This document shows positions 25,741-33,980 of a stretch of DNA of 64,000 nucleotides, piece after piece. Source of the stretch: Kozakia baliensis (GTDB taxonomy: Bacteria; Pseudomonadota; Alphaproteobacteria; Acetobacterales; Acetobacteraceae). Each line of letters starts with the position of its first letter. Positions within the stretch are counted from its first letter, which is position 1. The notes beneath the pieces are model-generated. The model did not search any database, was not told the origin of the DNA, and saw only the letters and a list, made by a program, of their open reading frames with translations. The DNA lies in assembly GCF_001787335.1 (NCBI RefSeq), contig NZ_CP014674.1:2336501-2400500 (forward strand), read 5' to 3'. Made by a program: the position numbers and the translations under genes.

Positions 25741-27293
25741 ACTTCCTACGCCGCTTTTCAGTCTGGCCACGCTCGCTTCGCGGGCGCACCAGCCTTCTGC
25801 TGATCGTCGGGCTTTGCATTGTCCAAGCCGCCGGATTGATGATCCATGCGCTCGATCATCTCGACATCGCCGAACGCGCCGAACTGCACGAAAACGAGCA
25901 TCGCGCTTTTTCGATCTACCGCTCCATCGTCGAAACGCCGAAGGAATTGCGGCACGATGCGCTGGACGATATCAGCATCCCGTCGAACTTCGATGTCTCG
26001 TTTTCCGCGCACCCCGACACGCGTTATCCAAGCATCCCGATTCCTGTGCCATTGGCGATCCTGAACAGCATAGCGCACGGGCCGCCGCACCGACCGAATG
26101 ATATACCGCCTTTTCCTCCCCATGAGGACGGAGGCCTTGAAGGCGAGCATTTCGAACATCCCGGCGAGCCACCTCTCGGCGGTCTCGGTCCTGCCGGCCC
26201 TTTTCCAGGTTCTGGGCCGTCGGACGATCGCCGGATGATTCCTGGCGAGTTGCCGCCGCTCCTGCATATGTCGATGCTGCCACCCAAGCTGTATCCCCAT
26301 CGCATCGTGTTCAGCCATCAGCCGAACTCGCGGCGTTATGCCATGTCCTTGCTTCTTCCGGACGAGCAATCCTGGGTGGTCTTGGATTTTCGGGTTCCTC
26401 CACCCAATCCTTTCGGATCGCCGACTTTCATCATCTCCTTCTTGTTGATGACGGTGTGCGGCGGCGCGCTGATTCTTTGGGGAACGCAGCGTTTGATCGC
26501 CCCGGTTTCCACCTTGGCCAATGCGGCTGAGGCGCTCGGTCGCGATGTTCATGCGCCTCCCCTGCCGGAGAAAGGCCCCACTGAAATTCGGCGTTCCGCC
26601 CTGGCATTCAACACCATGGCCGCGCGCATCCGCCGTTTCGTCAGCGACCGAACATTGATGCTGACGGCAATCGGCCATGACCTGCGCACGCCGATCACGC
26701 GCCTGAAATTGCGAGCGGAATTCATCGAGGACGATGAATTGCGGGAAAAATTTCTGGCTGATCTCGATGAAATGGAGAACATGGTCGCGGCGACGCTCGC
26801 TTTCGGGCGCGATAGTTCATCGCGCGAGCCGATGGTGTCGCTCGAACTCAATGCGCTTTTGCAGACCATCGCCGACGAAGCGACGGAGAGCCGCCCCGAT
26901 CTGGCTGACGATATCGCTTTCGATCCACCAGAGAAGCCGGTGCGCATCAAGGCGCGTTCCTTGGCGTTAAAACGGGCGCTCACCAATCTGGTCATGAACG
27001 CACTCAAATACGGCAACTCCGCCCATATCACGCTCACGCCACCGACCGCCAATGGGCGCGAGCGTTATGTCCGCGTCGTGATCGAAGACCATGGGCCGGG
27101 TTTACCGCCCGAAGATTTGGAGCGGATGTTCGAACCGTTCGTCCGCGCCGAAACCAGCCGCAATCGCGAAACGGGCGGAACGGGGCTTGGCTTGGCCATC
27201 GCGCGCTCCATTATTCGCGCGCAAGGCGGAGATGTGCATTTACGAAACCGGGCCGAGGGCGGGCTTCGTGCGGTGGTGACCCTTCTGGTTTGA
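25737..27293 (+). CDS. Sensor histidine kinase (EnvZ-like), CTG start
   Basis: A 518-residue inner-membrane kinase. A first helix (RTSLLLIVGLCIVQAAGLMI) precedes a sensor region that carries a Pro/Gly/His-rich stretch (PPHRPNDIPPFPPHEDGGLE). A second helix (PTFIISFLLMTVCGGALILW) is followed by HAMP, the phospho-acceptor His314 in IGHDLRTPITRL, the N-box NLVMNALKYG, and G-boxes DHGPGLPPEDL and GGTGLGLAIA. Starting at ATG 25836 would delete the first helix, so the CTG at 25737 is the best start. Signal unknown. It ends 2 bp from the convergent HbpS/GlcG-like gene, which recalls heme-sensing kinases with an HbpS accessory protein. Confidence 0.92.
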   Translation: MNFLRRFSVWPRSLRGRTSLLLIVGLCIVQAAGLMIHALDHLDIAERAELHENEHRAFSIYRSIVETPKELRHDALDDISIPSNFDVSFSAHPDTRYPSIPIPVPLAILNSIAHGPPHRPNDIPPFPPHEDGGLEGEHFEHPGEPPLGGLGPAGPFPGSGPSDDRRMIPGELPPLLHMSMLPPKLYPHRIVFSHQPNSRRYAMSLLLPDEQSWVVLDFRVPPPNPFGSPTFIISFLLMTVCGGALILWGTQRLIAPVSTLANAAEALGRDVHAPPLPEKGPTEIRRSALAFNTMAARIRRFVSDRTLMLTAIGHDLRTPITRLKLRAEFIEDDELREKFLADLDEMENMVAATLAFGRDSSSREPMVSLELNALLQTIADEATESRPDLADDIAFDPPEKPVRIKARSLALKRALTNLVMNALKYGNSAHITLTPPTANGRERYVRVVIEDHGPGLPPEDLERMFEPFVRAETSRNRETGGTGLGLAIARSIIRAQGGDVHLRNRAEGGLRAVVTLLV

Positions 27294-27295
27294 AC

Positions 27296-27802
27296 TCAGT
27301 GGAATGTGGACTGCCATTTCTTGACGGCGGCTAGCGCGCAGGCTTCGTCCTTATCGCCTCCCGGCGCGCCGGAAACGCCAATGCCGCCGATCACCGTGCG
27401 GTCGGCTTTCCGTAGCGTCACACCGCCTGGAATGAACAGGACTTCCGGCACCGTATTGAGCGCGCCGTTCGCCGGGCCGGATAATTTCGCCTCGATCAGG
27501 GCGCTGGTCGTGTCCTTATTGAAAGCCTGCCCATAGGAGAAAGCCGTATAGGCTTTGCGATAGGATACCGAGAGAGACTGAAGCGGCACGGTATCTCCCT
27601 TGATGATGACCTGCTCGTGGCCAGACGGATCGACGACCGCAGCCGTGACGGACCATCCCTGCTTCGCACAGTTCCGCACGGCATCGGTCGCCAATTGCGT
27701 TGCCGTTTCCCAATCGAGCTTTTGGGAGGTGACCAGATGTTGGGCCGATGCACTCCCGGTTGCGGCCATCATCGCACCCAAGCCAATCATTATCCGTTTC
27801 AC
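27296..27802 (-). CDS. Exported HbpS/GlcG-family protein
   Basis: A 168-residue protein with a signal peptide ([20 protein letters not shown]) and the GlcG/HbpS (DUF336) domain: [50 protein letters not shown] and [20 protein letters not shown]. Family members bind heme or degradation products, and in Streptomyces HbpS modulates the SenS-SenR two-component system. Its position tail-to-tail with a sensor kinase makes a sensory link worth considering but unproven. No enzyme activity is predicted. It has its own promoter upstream near 27803-27870. Confidence 0.9.
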   Translation of the reverse strand: MKRIMIGLGAMMAATGSASAQHLVTSQKLDWETATQLATDAVRNCAKQGWSVTAAVVDPSGHEQVIIKGDTVPLQSLSVSYRKAYTAFSYGQAFNKDTTSALIEAKLSGPANGALNTVPEVLFIPGGVTLRKADRTVIGGIGVSGAPGGDKDEACALAAVKKWQSTFH

Positions 27803-27884
27803 GCCAGTCTCCCCTCTTTATGACGTTTTAAGAATGTCATGCGAATCTTGCGGCAGGCATGACAATCGCGCGATGAGGGGGGCA

Positions 27885-28208
27885 ATGGCTTTCGTTATTT
27901 ATATTGCGGCAGGCTTTGCCGAAATCGCCGGTTGTTTCGCTTTCTGGATCTGGCTGCGATCGGGGCGCTCCGGGCTTTGGGCTTTCCCAGGCATGGCATC
28001 GCTCGCACTGTTCGCATTTTTGCTGACACGCGTGGATTCCGACAGTGCTGGCCGAGCCTATGCAGCGTATGGCGGCGTCTATATCACCACTTCGCTCTTA
28101 TGGATGCGTCTCGTCGAGGGGCGCACGCCGGATCGGTGGGAAATATTTGGCGCGGCCATTTGCCTCGGCGGCGCAGCGCTGATCTTGTTCGCGCCACGCT
28201 CGACATAG
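27885..28208 (+). CDS. UPF0060 (YnfA-like) small membrane protein
   Basis: A 107-residue four-helix inner-membrane protein: [60 protein letters not shown] and the last helix [17 protein letters not shown]. It matches UPF0060/YnfA, related to small multidrug-resistance transporters but without demonstrated transport in most species. ATG 27885 follows GAGGGGGG, better than ATG 27873. It is followed by another small membrane-protein gene. Confidence 0.93.
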   Translation: MAFVIYIAAGFAEIAGCFAFWIWLRSGRSGLWAFPGMASLALFAFLLTRVDSDSAGRAYAAYGGVYITTSLLWMRLVEGRTPDRWEIFGAAICLGGAALILFAPRST

Positions 28209-28260
28209 GCGCGAGCTTTTGCCATTGGATAAGTCAACTTTCCCCGGGTCCGAGATTTCC

Positions 28261-28839
28261 TTGCTACAACGTATTTATCAGCGCACGCTCGCGCTTTCGG
28301 CTTCGCCCTATGCTGCCTGGTGGCTGTTCGCCGTCGCCTTCGCCGAGGCATCGTTCTTTCCGCTGCCGGTCGATCTGCTACTGATCCCCATGGTGCTGGC
28401 GCGGCGCGATCGTGCGTGGACCCTGGCGACCATCTGCACGCTCGGCAGCGTGATAGGCGGGATTTTGGGCTGGGTAATCGGCGCGTTCCTGCTTCAATAT
28501 GTCGCGCTGCCCATCATTCATTTCTATCATGCGGAACAGACGCTTGCGAATTTGCAAGCTAGGTTCGTCCAATATGGCGTCATGATCATTTTGGTGAAGG
28601 GATTGACGCCCATCCCTTACAAAATCGTCACAATCGCCGCCGGAGCCGCGCATTTTCCGATCATGCCGTTTATCCTGGCCAGCGCTGTCACGCGGGGAGC
28701 ACGTTTTTTCCTCGTGGCGGGGCTGCTGAGAATTTTCGGTGCGCCGATTCAGGACTTTATCGAACGCCGCTTGACACTTGTCATGACGGGGTTCCTGATT
28801 CTGGTTGTTGCCGGGGTTGCGGCTTTGAAATTTTTATAG
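28261..28839 (+). CDS. YqaA/DedA-type (VTT domain) membrane protein
   Basis: An inner-membrane protein of about 192 residues with the VTT fold: FAEASFFPLPVDLLLIPMVL, re-entrant segments, and the conserved VKGLTPIPYKIVTIAAGAAH. The YqaA branch of DedA proteins is implicated in envelope integrity and lipid scrambling. I start at TTG 28261 (MLQRIYQRTLALSASPYAAW), as family members begin at this point; a TTG at 28219 would add 14 residues. Neither has a strong ribosome site. Confidence 0.88.
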   Translation: MLQRIYQRTLALSASPYAAWWLFAVAFAEASFFPLPVDLLLIPMVLARRDRAWTLATICTLGSVIGGILGWVIGAFLLQYVALPIIHFYHAEQTLANLQARFVQYGVMIILVKGLTPIPYKIVTIAAGAAHFPIMPFILASAVTRGARFFLVAGLLRIFGAPIQDFIERRLTLVMTGFLILVVAGVAALKFL

Positions 28840-28857
28840 TTTTCCAAGGAGGTCCAC

Positions 28858-29853
28858 ATGCCTAATCAAATCGCCGTCGTAACCGGTGCGGGCGCGGGCA
28901 TCGGGCGCGCGACTGTGCGCATGCTGGCCTCTTTCGGCTTCGATATCGCGCTCCTCGGCCGCAACGAAGAACGCCTGGCCGATGCGGTGGCGGAACTTTC
29001 GGGCAAGCAAATCCGGCTTTTAGCCATCCCCGTCGATGTATCGAACGCCGAGATGGTCAAGGCGGCCGCCGAACGTGTGGAAAGCGAGCTCGGCGCGATC
29101 ACCGTTTGGGTCAACGCCGCCGGGCTGAGCGCCATCGGCCCAGTTCTCTCGCTCGATTCCGATACGATCCAGCGTGTGACGGAAGTGACGTATCTCGGCA
29201 GCGTCTATGGTACCCAAGCCGCGCTGGCCTGCATGCGGCGGCGCGGCACGGGCACGATCGTCAATCTTGGGCTATCCCACGCCCTGCGCGGCCTGCCTTT
29301 GCAGAGTATCGTCGCAGGCGCGCATGCTGCATTGACGGCATTTTGCGATAGCGTGCGACCGGAAATTCGGAGCCTGTCCGACCGCATCGACCTGACCGTC
29401 GTGCATCTGCCCTCCATCAACACACCGCGCCTCGGCTGGAGCCGTAACAAAACGGGACATTCGCTGAAGCCGTTTGGCAAAATCTACGAACCGGAAGTGG
29501 CGGCCCATGCCATCACCCAGGCGGTTTTCGGCCATCATCGCGAGATTTGGGTGGGAGCGAGCAATATCCTACCGAATGTGATTTCGAGCATCGCACCGGG
29601 TCTGCGCGAAAAATTCATGGCGAAATATGGCTTCAAACGGCAATTCGACAGCGCGCCTTACGAGGAAGTTCAGGATAGCTTCGAAAGCAGCGTCCCAGGC
29701 GCCTTCGCCGCGCATGGTCCTTATGAGGCCATTCCATATCGTGAAAAGGGCCGTAACGCCCTGATGCTGACCAAGCCTTTACGCGTGGGTCTGGTGGTTG
29801 GGCTGAGCGTCCTGACCTTTCTGCTGACCCGGAAGAAAAAGCACCGCGCCTGA
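28858..29853 (+). CDS. SDR-like protein without catalytic residues, membrane-anchored
   Basis: A 331-residue protein. The nucleotide-binding TGAGAGIG (9-16) is intact, but at the active site the expected Tyr is Val152, the Lys His156 and the Ser position is Leu139 (VNLGLSHALRGLPLQSIVAG). By alignment all three catalytic residues are gone. The C-terminal part (residues 190-300) is conserved-looking, and a last helix (LRVGLVVGLSVLTFLLT) followed by RKKKHRA should anchor it in the membrane. A strong AAGGAGG site suggests it is well expressed. It may be a cofactor-binding pseudoenzyme. Confidence 0.85.
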   Translation: MPNQIAVVTGAGAGIGRATVRMLASFGFDIALLGRNEERLADAVAELSGKQIRLLAIPVDVSNAEMVKAAAERVESELGAITVWVNAAGLSAIGPVLSLDSDTIQRVTEVTYLGSVYGTQAALACMRRRGTGTIVNLGLSHALRGLPLQSIVAGAHAALTAFCDSVRPEIRSLSDRIDLTVVHLPSINTPRLGWSRNKTGHSLKPFGKIYEPEVAAHAITQAVFGHHREIWVGASNILPNVISSIAPGLREKFMAKYGFKRQFDSAPYEEVQDSFESSVPGAFAAHGPYEAIPYREKGRNALMLTKPLRVGLVVGLSVLTFLLTRKKKHRA

Positions 29854-29870
29854 AGCGCAGTTCCGTCGCA

Positions 29871-30263
29871 TCAACTCGGCTTGCGCGCCGCGTCCGGCGT
29901 GGAATGCACGATGGCGCGATGGCGTTGCAAGCCTTTGAGCAGCGTTTCCACATCCGGCGGTGCGAACACCACCCCGACCGGCCCATAGGCAGGATGTTGA
30001 AACGCCAAGGTCGAACCTTCCGTCAAGGTATCGATCTGTAAAGCCCAATTCGTGCGATAGACAGACGTAAACTGCACACCTTCTATCGGCGGCGGTGTCT
30101 GCTTTTCCACCAAGGCTTGGCGCACCCGCCCCAAACTGGCGATGAGTTGCGATAGCTGATCCGCGTTGAGGTTGATGGAGCCGTCGATCCCGCTTCCTTC
30201 CAGGAAACGCAAAGTCGCGCCCGTTCCATCGTCATTCAACGAAACCTGCATACGTGGGCTCAT
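29871..30263 (-). CDS. Hypothetical protein, 130 residues
   Basis: A small soluble protein without signal peptide or membrane helix: MSPRMQVSLNDDGTGATLRF, SINLNADQLSQLIASLGRVR, then LQIDTLTEGSTLAFQHPAYG. It looks alpha/beta with no motif I can name. The start at ATG 30261-30263 has a good site (GGGGAGCGAAGCG). It follows ispE by 49 bp on the same strand and may be the last gene of TPR-ispE. It is convergent with the SDR-like gene. Confidence 0.7.
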   Translation of the reverse strand: MSPRMQVSLNDDGTGATLRFLEGSGIDGSINLNADQLSQLIASLGRVRQALVEKQTPPPIEGVQFTSVYRTNWALQIDTLTEGSTLAFQHPAYGPVGVVFAPPDVETLLKGLQRHRAIVHSTPDAARKPS

Positions 30264-30312
30264 CGCTTCGCTCCCCGCGTCGGTAAAGATTACCCGCGCA
30301 ATGATCTCCGCA

Positions 30313-31197
30313 TCAAATGGACGCGGAATTGTGCAACGGGCCAGCAGCCGCCCACCATTCCGAACGTGACAAGATACGTGCGGCATCCTGCGCCGCCGCC
30401 TCATTGTCGAAAAGTCCGAAACAGGTTGCCCCTGAACCGCTCATACGCGCAAAGCCGCATCCCGGCTGCGCTTCCAGGGCATTCAAAACTTCGCCAATCA
30501 CCGGATAGAGCGAGATAGCCGGACCTTGCAGATCGTTGGACGTCTGGCGCAGATCAGCGATCATAGCGCCAAAATCATCCCAGCACCGCGGTAGATCGGG
30601 CGATGGGCGGAAATCCGCGCCCGATTCCCGCCATGCCTTGAAAATCGCAGGCGTGGGCACGGCGGTGCCGGGATTGACGAGTAGCATCGCCACAGGGGGC
30701 AGGCTTGGCGCGGGCTTCAGAATTTCTCCGATCCCCAGCATCCGAGCGGGTTCCTGCGCCAGACAAACCGGCACATCCGCCCCGAGCCGAGCGGCCAACG
30801 GTGCTAGGTCGATCTCCGGCAACGCCCACGCCTGCGCGATCAGGCGTAGCGCACAAGCAGCATCGGCGGAACCGCCACCGATGCCCGATGCAACCGGCAG
30901 ATTTTTGGTAAGTGTCACATGGAGTGGCGCGAGTTGCGCCGAGGCGGGCGCATGTTCACGCAACGCTGCCGCCGCGCGTAGCACGAGATTATCGCTTTCC
31001 GCCCGAAGCCCTTCGCCAAAAGGCCCCTCGATGCTCAGCGTGACGTCGCCCGGCTTTCCGCTTTTCGTTTCCAGCGCCAATTCATCGGCCGTATCGGCGA
31101 AAACTGCCAAACTATCGAGTTCATGATAGCCGTTCGGGCGGCGACCGGTGATATGGAGAAACAAATTGATTTTGGCGTGAGCACGCGCGCGCGTCAT
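30313..31197 (-). CDS. ispE: 4-diphosphocytidyl-2-C-methyl-D-erythritol kinase
   Basis: A 294-residue GHMP kinase phosphorylating CDP-ME in the MEP isoprenoid pathway, which also feeds hopanoid synthesis. Conserved parts are the N-terminal AHAKINLFLHITGRRPNGYH with Lys9, the ATP-binding PVASGIGGGSADA (101-113), Asp141 in LGADVPVCL, and the C-terminal MSGSGATCFGLF. Length normal. It starts 9 bp after the TPR gene and shares its transcript. Confidence 0.96.
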   Translation of the reverse strand: MTRARAHAKINLFLHITGRRPNGYHELDSLAVFADTADELALETKSGKPGDVTLSIEGPFGEGLRAESDNLVLRAAAALREHAPASAQLAPLHVTLTKNLPVASGIGGGSADAACALRLIAQAWALPEIDLAPLAARLGADVPVCLAQEPARMLGIGEILKPAPSLPPVAMLLVNPGTAVPTPAIFKAWRESGADFRPSPDLPRCWDDFGAMIADLRQTSNDLQGPAISLYPVIGEVLNALEAQPGCGFARMSGSGATCFGLFDNEAAAQDAARILSRSEWWAAAGPLHNSASI

Positions 31198-31206
31198 CGG
31201 AATTCT

Positions 31207-32958
31207 CTATTTTGAGGCGGGAATAGGGTGGCCGCGCATGATGGCCAGATCGGGGCCATGCGCCAAAGCCGCTTCGATCAATGTGCGCGTCTCGGGTTCG
31301 GGTTTGTCGTTGAGCGCCTGGTTCCATTGATCCCGCGCTTCCAACTGCCGCCCTTCGTACCAATAAGCGACGCCGAGATGGTATGCGATTTCAGGATCGC
31401 TGGGCGCGGCGTTAGCGGAAGAAAGCAGGAGCGGGAGCGCGCCTTGCAGATCGCCTTGCTGTTTGAGCAGTGCCCAGGCGTAACTATCGCGAATTTCGGG
31501 ATCGTCCGGCGCGACTTCAACCGCGCGTTTGAGCAATTCCAGAGCCCGTTTGGGTTGTTCGTCATGCTCGACGGCGGAGTAGCCAGCATAATTGAGCAAC
31601 ATCGGTTCGCGCGGCGCCAGCGCCAGGGCGCGGTCGAGGTCGGCCTGCGCCTTGTCGCGCTGATGAAGGTGATCGTAAGCAATGGCGCGGCCCAGGAGCA
31701 GCGGCCAGACGCGCGCCTGCATCACGCTGATATGGGAAATCGCCCGCGTGAAGGTGGTGACCGCCGCGTCGGACTGGCCAAGCTGATCCTGCGTGACCGC
31801 CAGTTCGTTCAAGACATCCGGATTGTTGGGATCGGCGGCGGCCACACGTTGCAGGGCGCGCAATGCCGCCTGGAGATCGTGACGCTGCAAGGCGATTTGC
31901 GCTTGGGTATGATCGGAGAGCGGAGCGAGCGGATCGTCCGCCGAAACACCTTCCAGCACAGCCTGCGCGGCATCGAGTTGCTTATCGGTGCGCAACTCCT
32001 CGCCCAACAGAATTTTAGCCAGGGTCAGATCGGGTTGTAGCCAAAGAGCCTGCCGCAACATCAGAATGTTGAACTGGCGCATCTCTTTGGCCTGGCTGTC
32101 GTCGGTCGCATCGTGAACCGGCACTTCGCCGAGCAGTGCGGACAGCCCGACATAGAACGAAGCCGCGCCTTGCTGCGGTGTAAGTGGCGGGGCTTTCGGG
32201 GATAGGCGCAGGCGGGAAGAAACCAATTGAAACGCAGGCAACGCATCGCCCAGGCTATGCAATTCACGTTCCGCTTCCGCGCGCTTCCCTTGCCGCGCCA
32301 GCCAATTTGCATGCTCGTAGGTGATCATAACGCGCAGGATCGGGGGCGTCAGTTCAAGATGAGCACGCGCCTGCGCGAAAAGAGATGATGCGCGCCCATC
32401 GTTCAACGCTGTAGCGATCCGCGCTGCTTGCAACGCATTCAACGAACCCATGATGTCGTGCCGGGTTTCGGCTTGCAGCCGCCCCAGCGCGAGATGCCCC
32501 TGCCCCGCGCCATAAAGGCTCCAGGCACGCAGGCTCGGGCCGGCGATGTTCAAAAAACCACCGGAGACCGGGCTGGGCGTGTAATACCCGACGGCCTTCA
32601 GCCATTGCCGGTCGTGCAATGCCGCATTGCCGAGAATCAGCTTAGCTAGATTTTCCTTCGGCAGAAGCGCCGCGAGCTGCGCCGCACGGGCGGCGGCTTC
32701 CGGCCCGGAATCCATCGCGGCGTAGCGCATGGCCATGGCGATGAAGGCAGGCTCCTTCAAACCGTGCTGGATGGCGGCGGAAAGGGCGATGTCCGCATCG
32801 GCAATATTGTTGCGCTGCATGGAGACGATGCCGCCTAACAGATCGCCGCTCAGAGAATACGGCAAATCCGGCTCGGCATGCGCCATAGGCGCGCAGAGCA
32901 TGACGGGAAAACAGGCCACCAAGAAACGTTTGGCCAAGGAGCGCTTGGTTTGCATCAT
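31207..32958 (-). CDS. Exported TPR-repeat protein
   Basis: A protein of about 583 residues with a signal peptide (MMQTKRSLAKRFLVACFPVM ... AHAEPD). From about residue 40 it consists of helical repeats; clear TPR units include ALQRVAAADPNNPDVLNELA, DKAQADLDRALALAPREPML and LELLKRAVEVAPDDPEIRDS. It should be a periplasmic or outer-membrane-associated scaffold. Partners are unknown. The frame is open far upstream (to 33324), but the leader peptide and divergent gene support starts at 32955 or 32958. It is co-directional with ispE, a pairing I have seen in related genomes but cannot verify here. Confidence 0.88.
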   Translation of the reverse strand: MMQTKRSLAKRFLVACFPVMLCAPMAHAEPDLPYSLSGDLLGGIVSMQRNNIADADIALSAAIQHGLKEPAFIAMAMRYAAMDSGPEAAARAAQLAALLPKENLAKLILGNAALHDRQWLKAVGYYTPSPVSGGFLNIAGPSLRAWSLYGAGQGHLALGRLQAETRHDIMGSLNALQAARIATALNDGRASSLFAQARAHLELTPPILRVMITYEHANWLARQGKRAEAERELHSLGDALPAFQLVSSRLRLSPKAPPLTPQQGAASFYVGLSALLGEVPVHDATDDSQAKEMRQFNILMLRQALWLQPDLTLAKILLGEELRTDKQLDAAQAVLEGVSADDPLAPLSDHTQAQIALQRHDLQAALRALQRVAAADPNNPDVLNELAVTQDQLGQSDAAVTTFTRAISHISVMQARVWPLLLGRAIAYDHLHQRDKAQADLDRALALAPREPMLLNYAGYSAVEHDEQPKRALELLKRAVEVAPDDPEIRDSYAWALLKQQGDLQGALPLLLSSANAAPSDPEIAYHLGVAYWYEGRQLEARDQWNQALNDKPEPETRTLIEAALAHGPDLAIMRGHPIPASK

Positions 32959-33006
32959 GGCCCAACTTAAACTGTTCCGAACCAGAGACCAAACCGATGT
33001 GAGGCG

Positions 33007-33807
33007 ATGCCCCAGATTCTGACCGATTCCATGACGAGCGAAGCCCTGGCCCTCCTGCGTTTGTATCAGGATTGGGGCGTGGATTGCGCACTCGACGAAT
33101 CGCCTGTGGATCGAATGGCGGAGCCGCCGCCCATCCCGCGCGCTTTTTCGCGTAAAGCCACGCGCCCTGCCGCTACGGCTTCCAAGCCCGCCGCCTCGCC
33201 CATCGTCGCAACGCAAGCAAGCCTGACGCAAGCACAAGATCTGGCCGCTCTGGCGCGCTCCCTGCCCGATCTGCCGGGTTGCACATTGGCGCGTACCGCG
33301 ACTCATACGCTCCTTCCCATTCATGTCGAAGGCGCGGCTTTGATGCTGATCGGGGAAACGCCCGATGCCGATGAAGACCGCTCCGGCCTTCTTTTCGCCG
33401 GGCCGAGCGGCCAGTTGCTGGATCGCATGTTCGCCAGCATCGGCTTATCGCGTGAGACGATGTCGCAAGCGCCCGCCCTACCGTGGCGTCCGCCCGGCGG
33501 GCGCGACGTCACCCTGGTGGAAATGCGCGCCTGCCGTCCTGTTCTTCATCGCGCTATTGCCCTGTGCCGCCCGCAGCGCCTCATCACGCTCGGCGCGACA
33601 CCGACACGCCTCCTGCTAGGAGAAGACAGCGTTTTGACGCGCGTGCGCGGACGTTGGGCCGAGTCGACGCTGGAAGATGGCACTGTGCTTCCTGTCTTGC
33701 CGATGCGCCATCCGCTACAACTTCCCGCGAGCGCCACGGCCCGCCGCGACGCCTGGCGAGACTTACTTTTACTGGCCGAAACCTTGGCTCCATCCGGGGC
33801 ATCATGA
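33007..33807 (+). CDS. Uracil-DNA glycosylase superfamily protein, divergent motifs
   Basis: A 266-residue protein of the family 4/5-like UDG group. It has GCTLARTATHTLLP, the motif-A-like LIGETPDADEDRSGLLFAGP with SGQLLDRMFASIGL, LPWRPPGGR, and a terminal RHPLQL. Classical members have GE-x-PG, an Asn before the PP loop, and HPS/HPA-Y. Here these are GETPD, missing Asn, and HPLQ. Of the four iron-sulfur Cys typical of family 4, at most two remain. It may have shifted function, though this pattern could be normal in acetic acid bacteria. Start ATG 33007 behind GAGGCG; ATG 33031 is possible. Confidence 0.8.
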   Translation: MPQILTDSMTSEALALLRLYQDWGVDCALDESPVDRMAEPPPIPRAFSRKATRPAATASKPAASPIVATQASLTQAQDLAALARSLPDLPGCTLARTATHTLLPIHVEGAALMLIGETPDADEDRSGLLFAGPSGQLLDRMFASIGLSRETMSQAPALPWRPPGGRDVTLVEMRACRPVLHRAIALCRPQRLITLGATPTRLLLGEDSVLTRVRGRWAESTLEDGTVLPVLPMRHPLQLPASATARRDAWRDLLLLAETLAPSGAS

Positions 33808-33980
33808 AGCATCGGGATTCGAACGATAAAAAATCGCAAAAAAATTCAAAAAAACGCTTGAATTCCGCGACATACCCCTGGCGCTTTTTTAGATAATTAC
33901 TTACGATAGCGAACTCCTTTGGACTGAGCGTTGCGCCAAACTTGCTTTTTGTCGCGCGAACGGCTACTTGCCCTCGGACC
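33808..33980. other. Gap with helically phased A-tracts
   Basis: Three A-tracts begin exactly 10 bp apart: A6 at 33828, A7 at 33838 and A7 at 33848. Such phasing gives intrinsic DNA curvature. The stretch lies about 130 bp upstream of the lytic transglycosylase start, where it could act as an upstream promoter element or bind nucleoid proteins. A GCGCTTTTTTAG run follows at about 33882-33893. I see no gene here. Confidence 0.7.
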
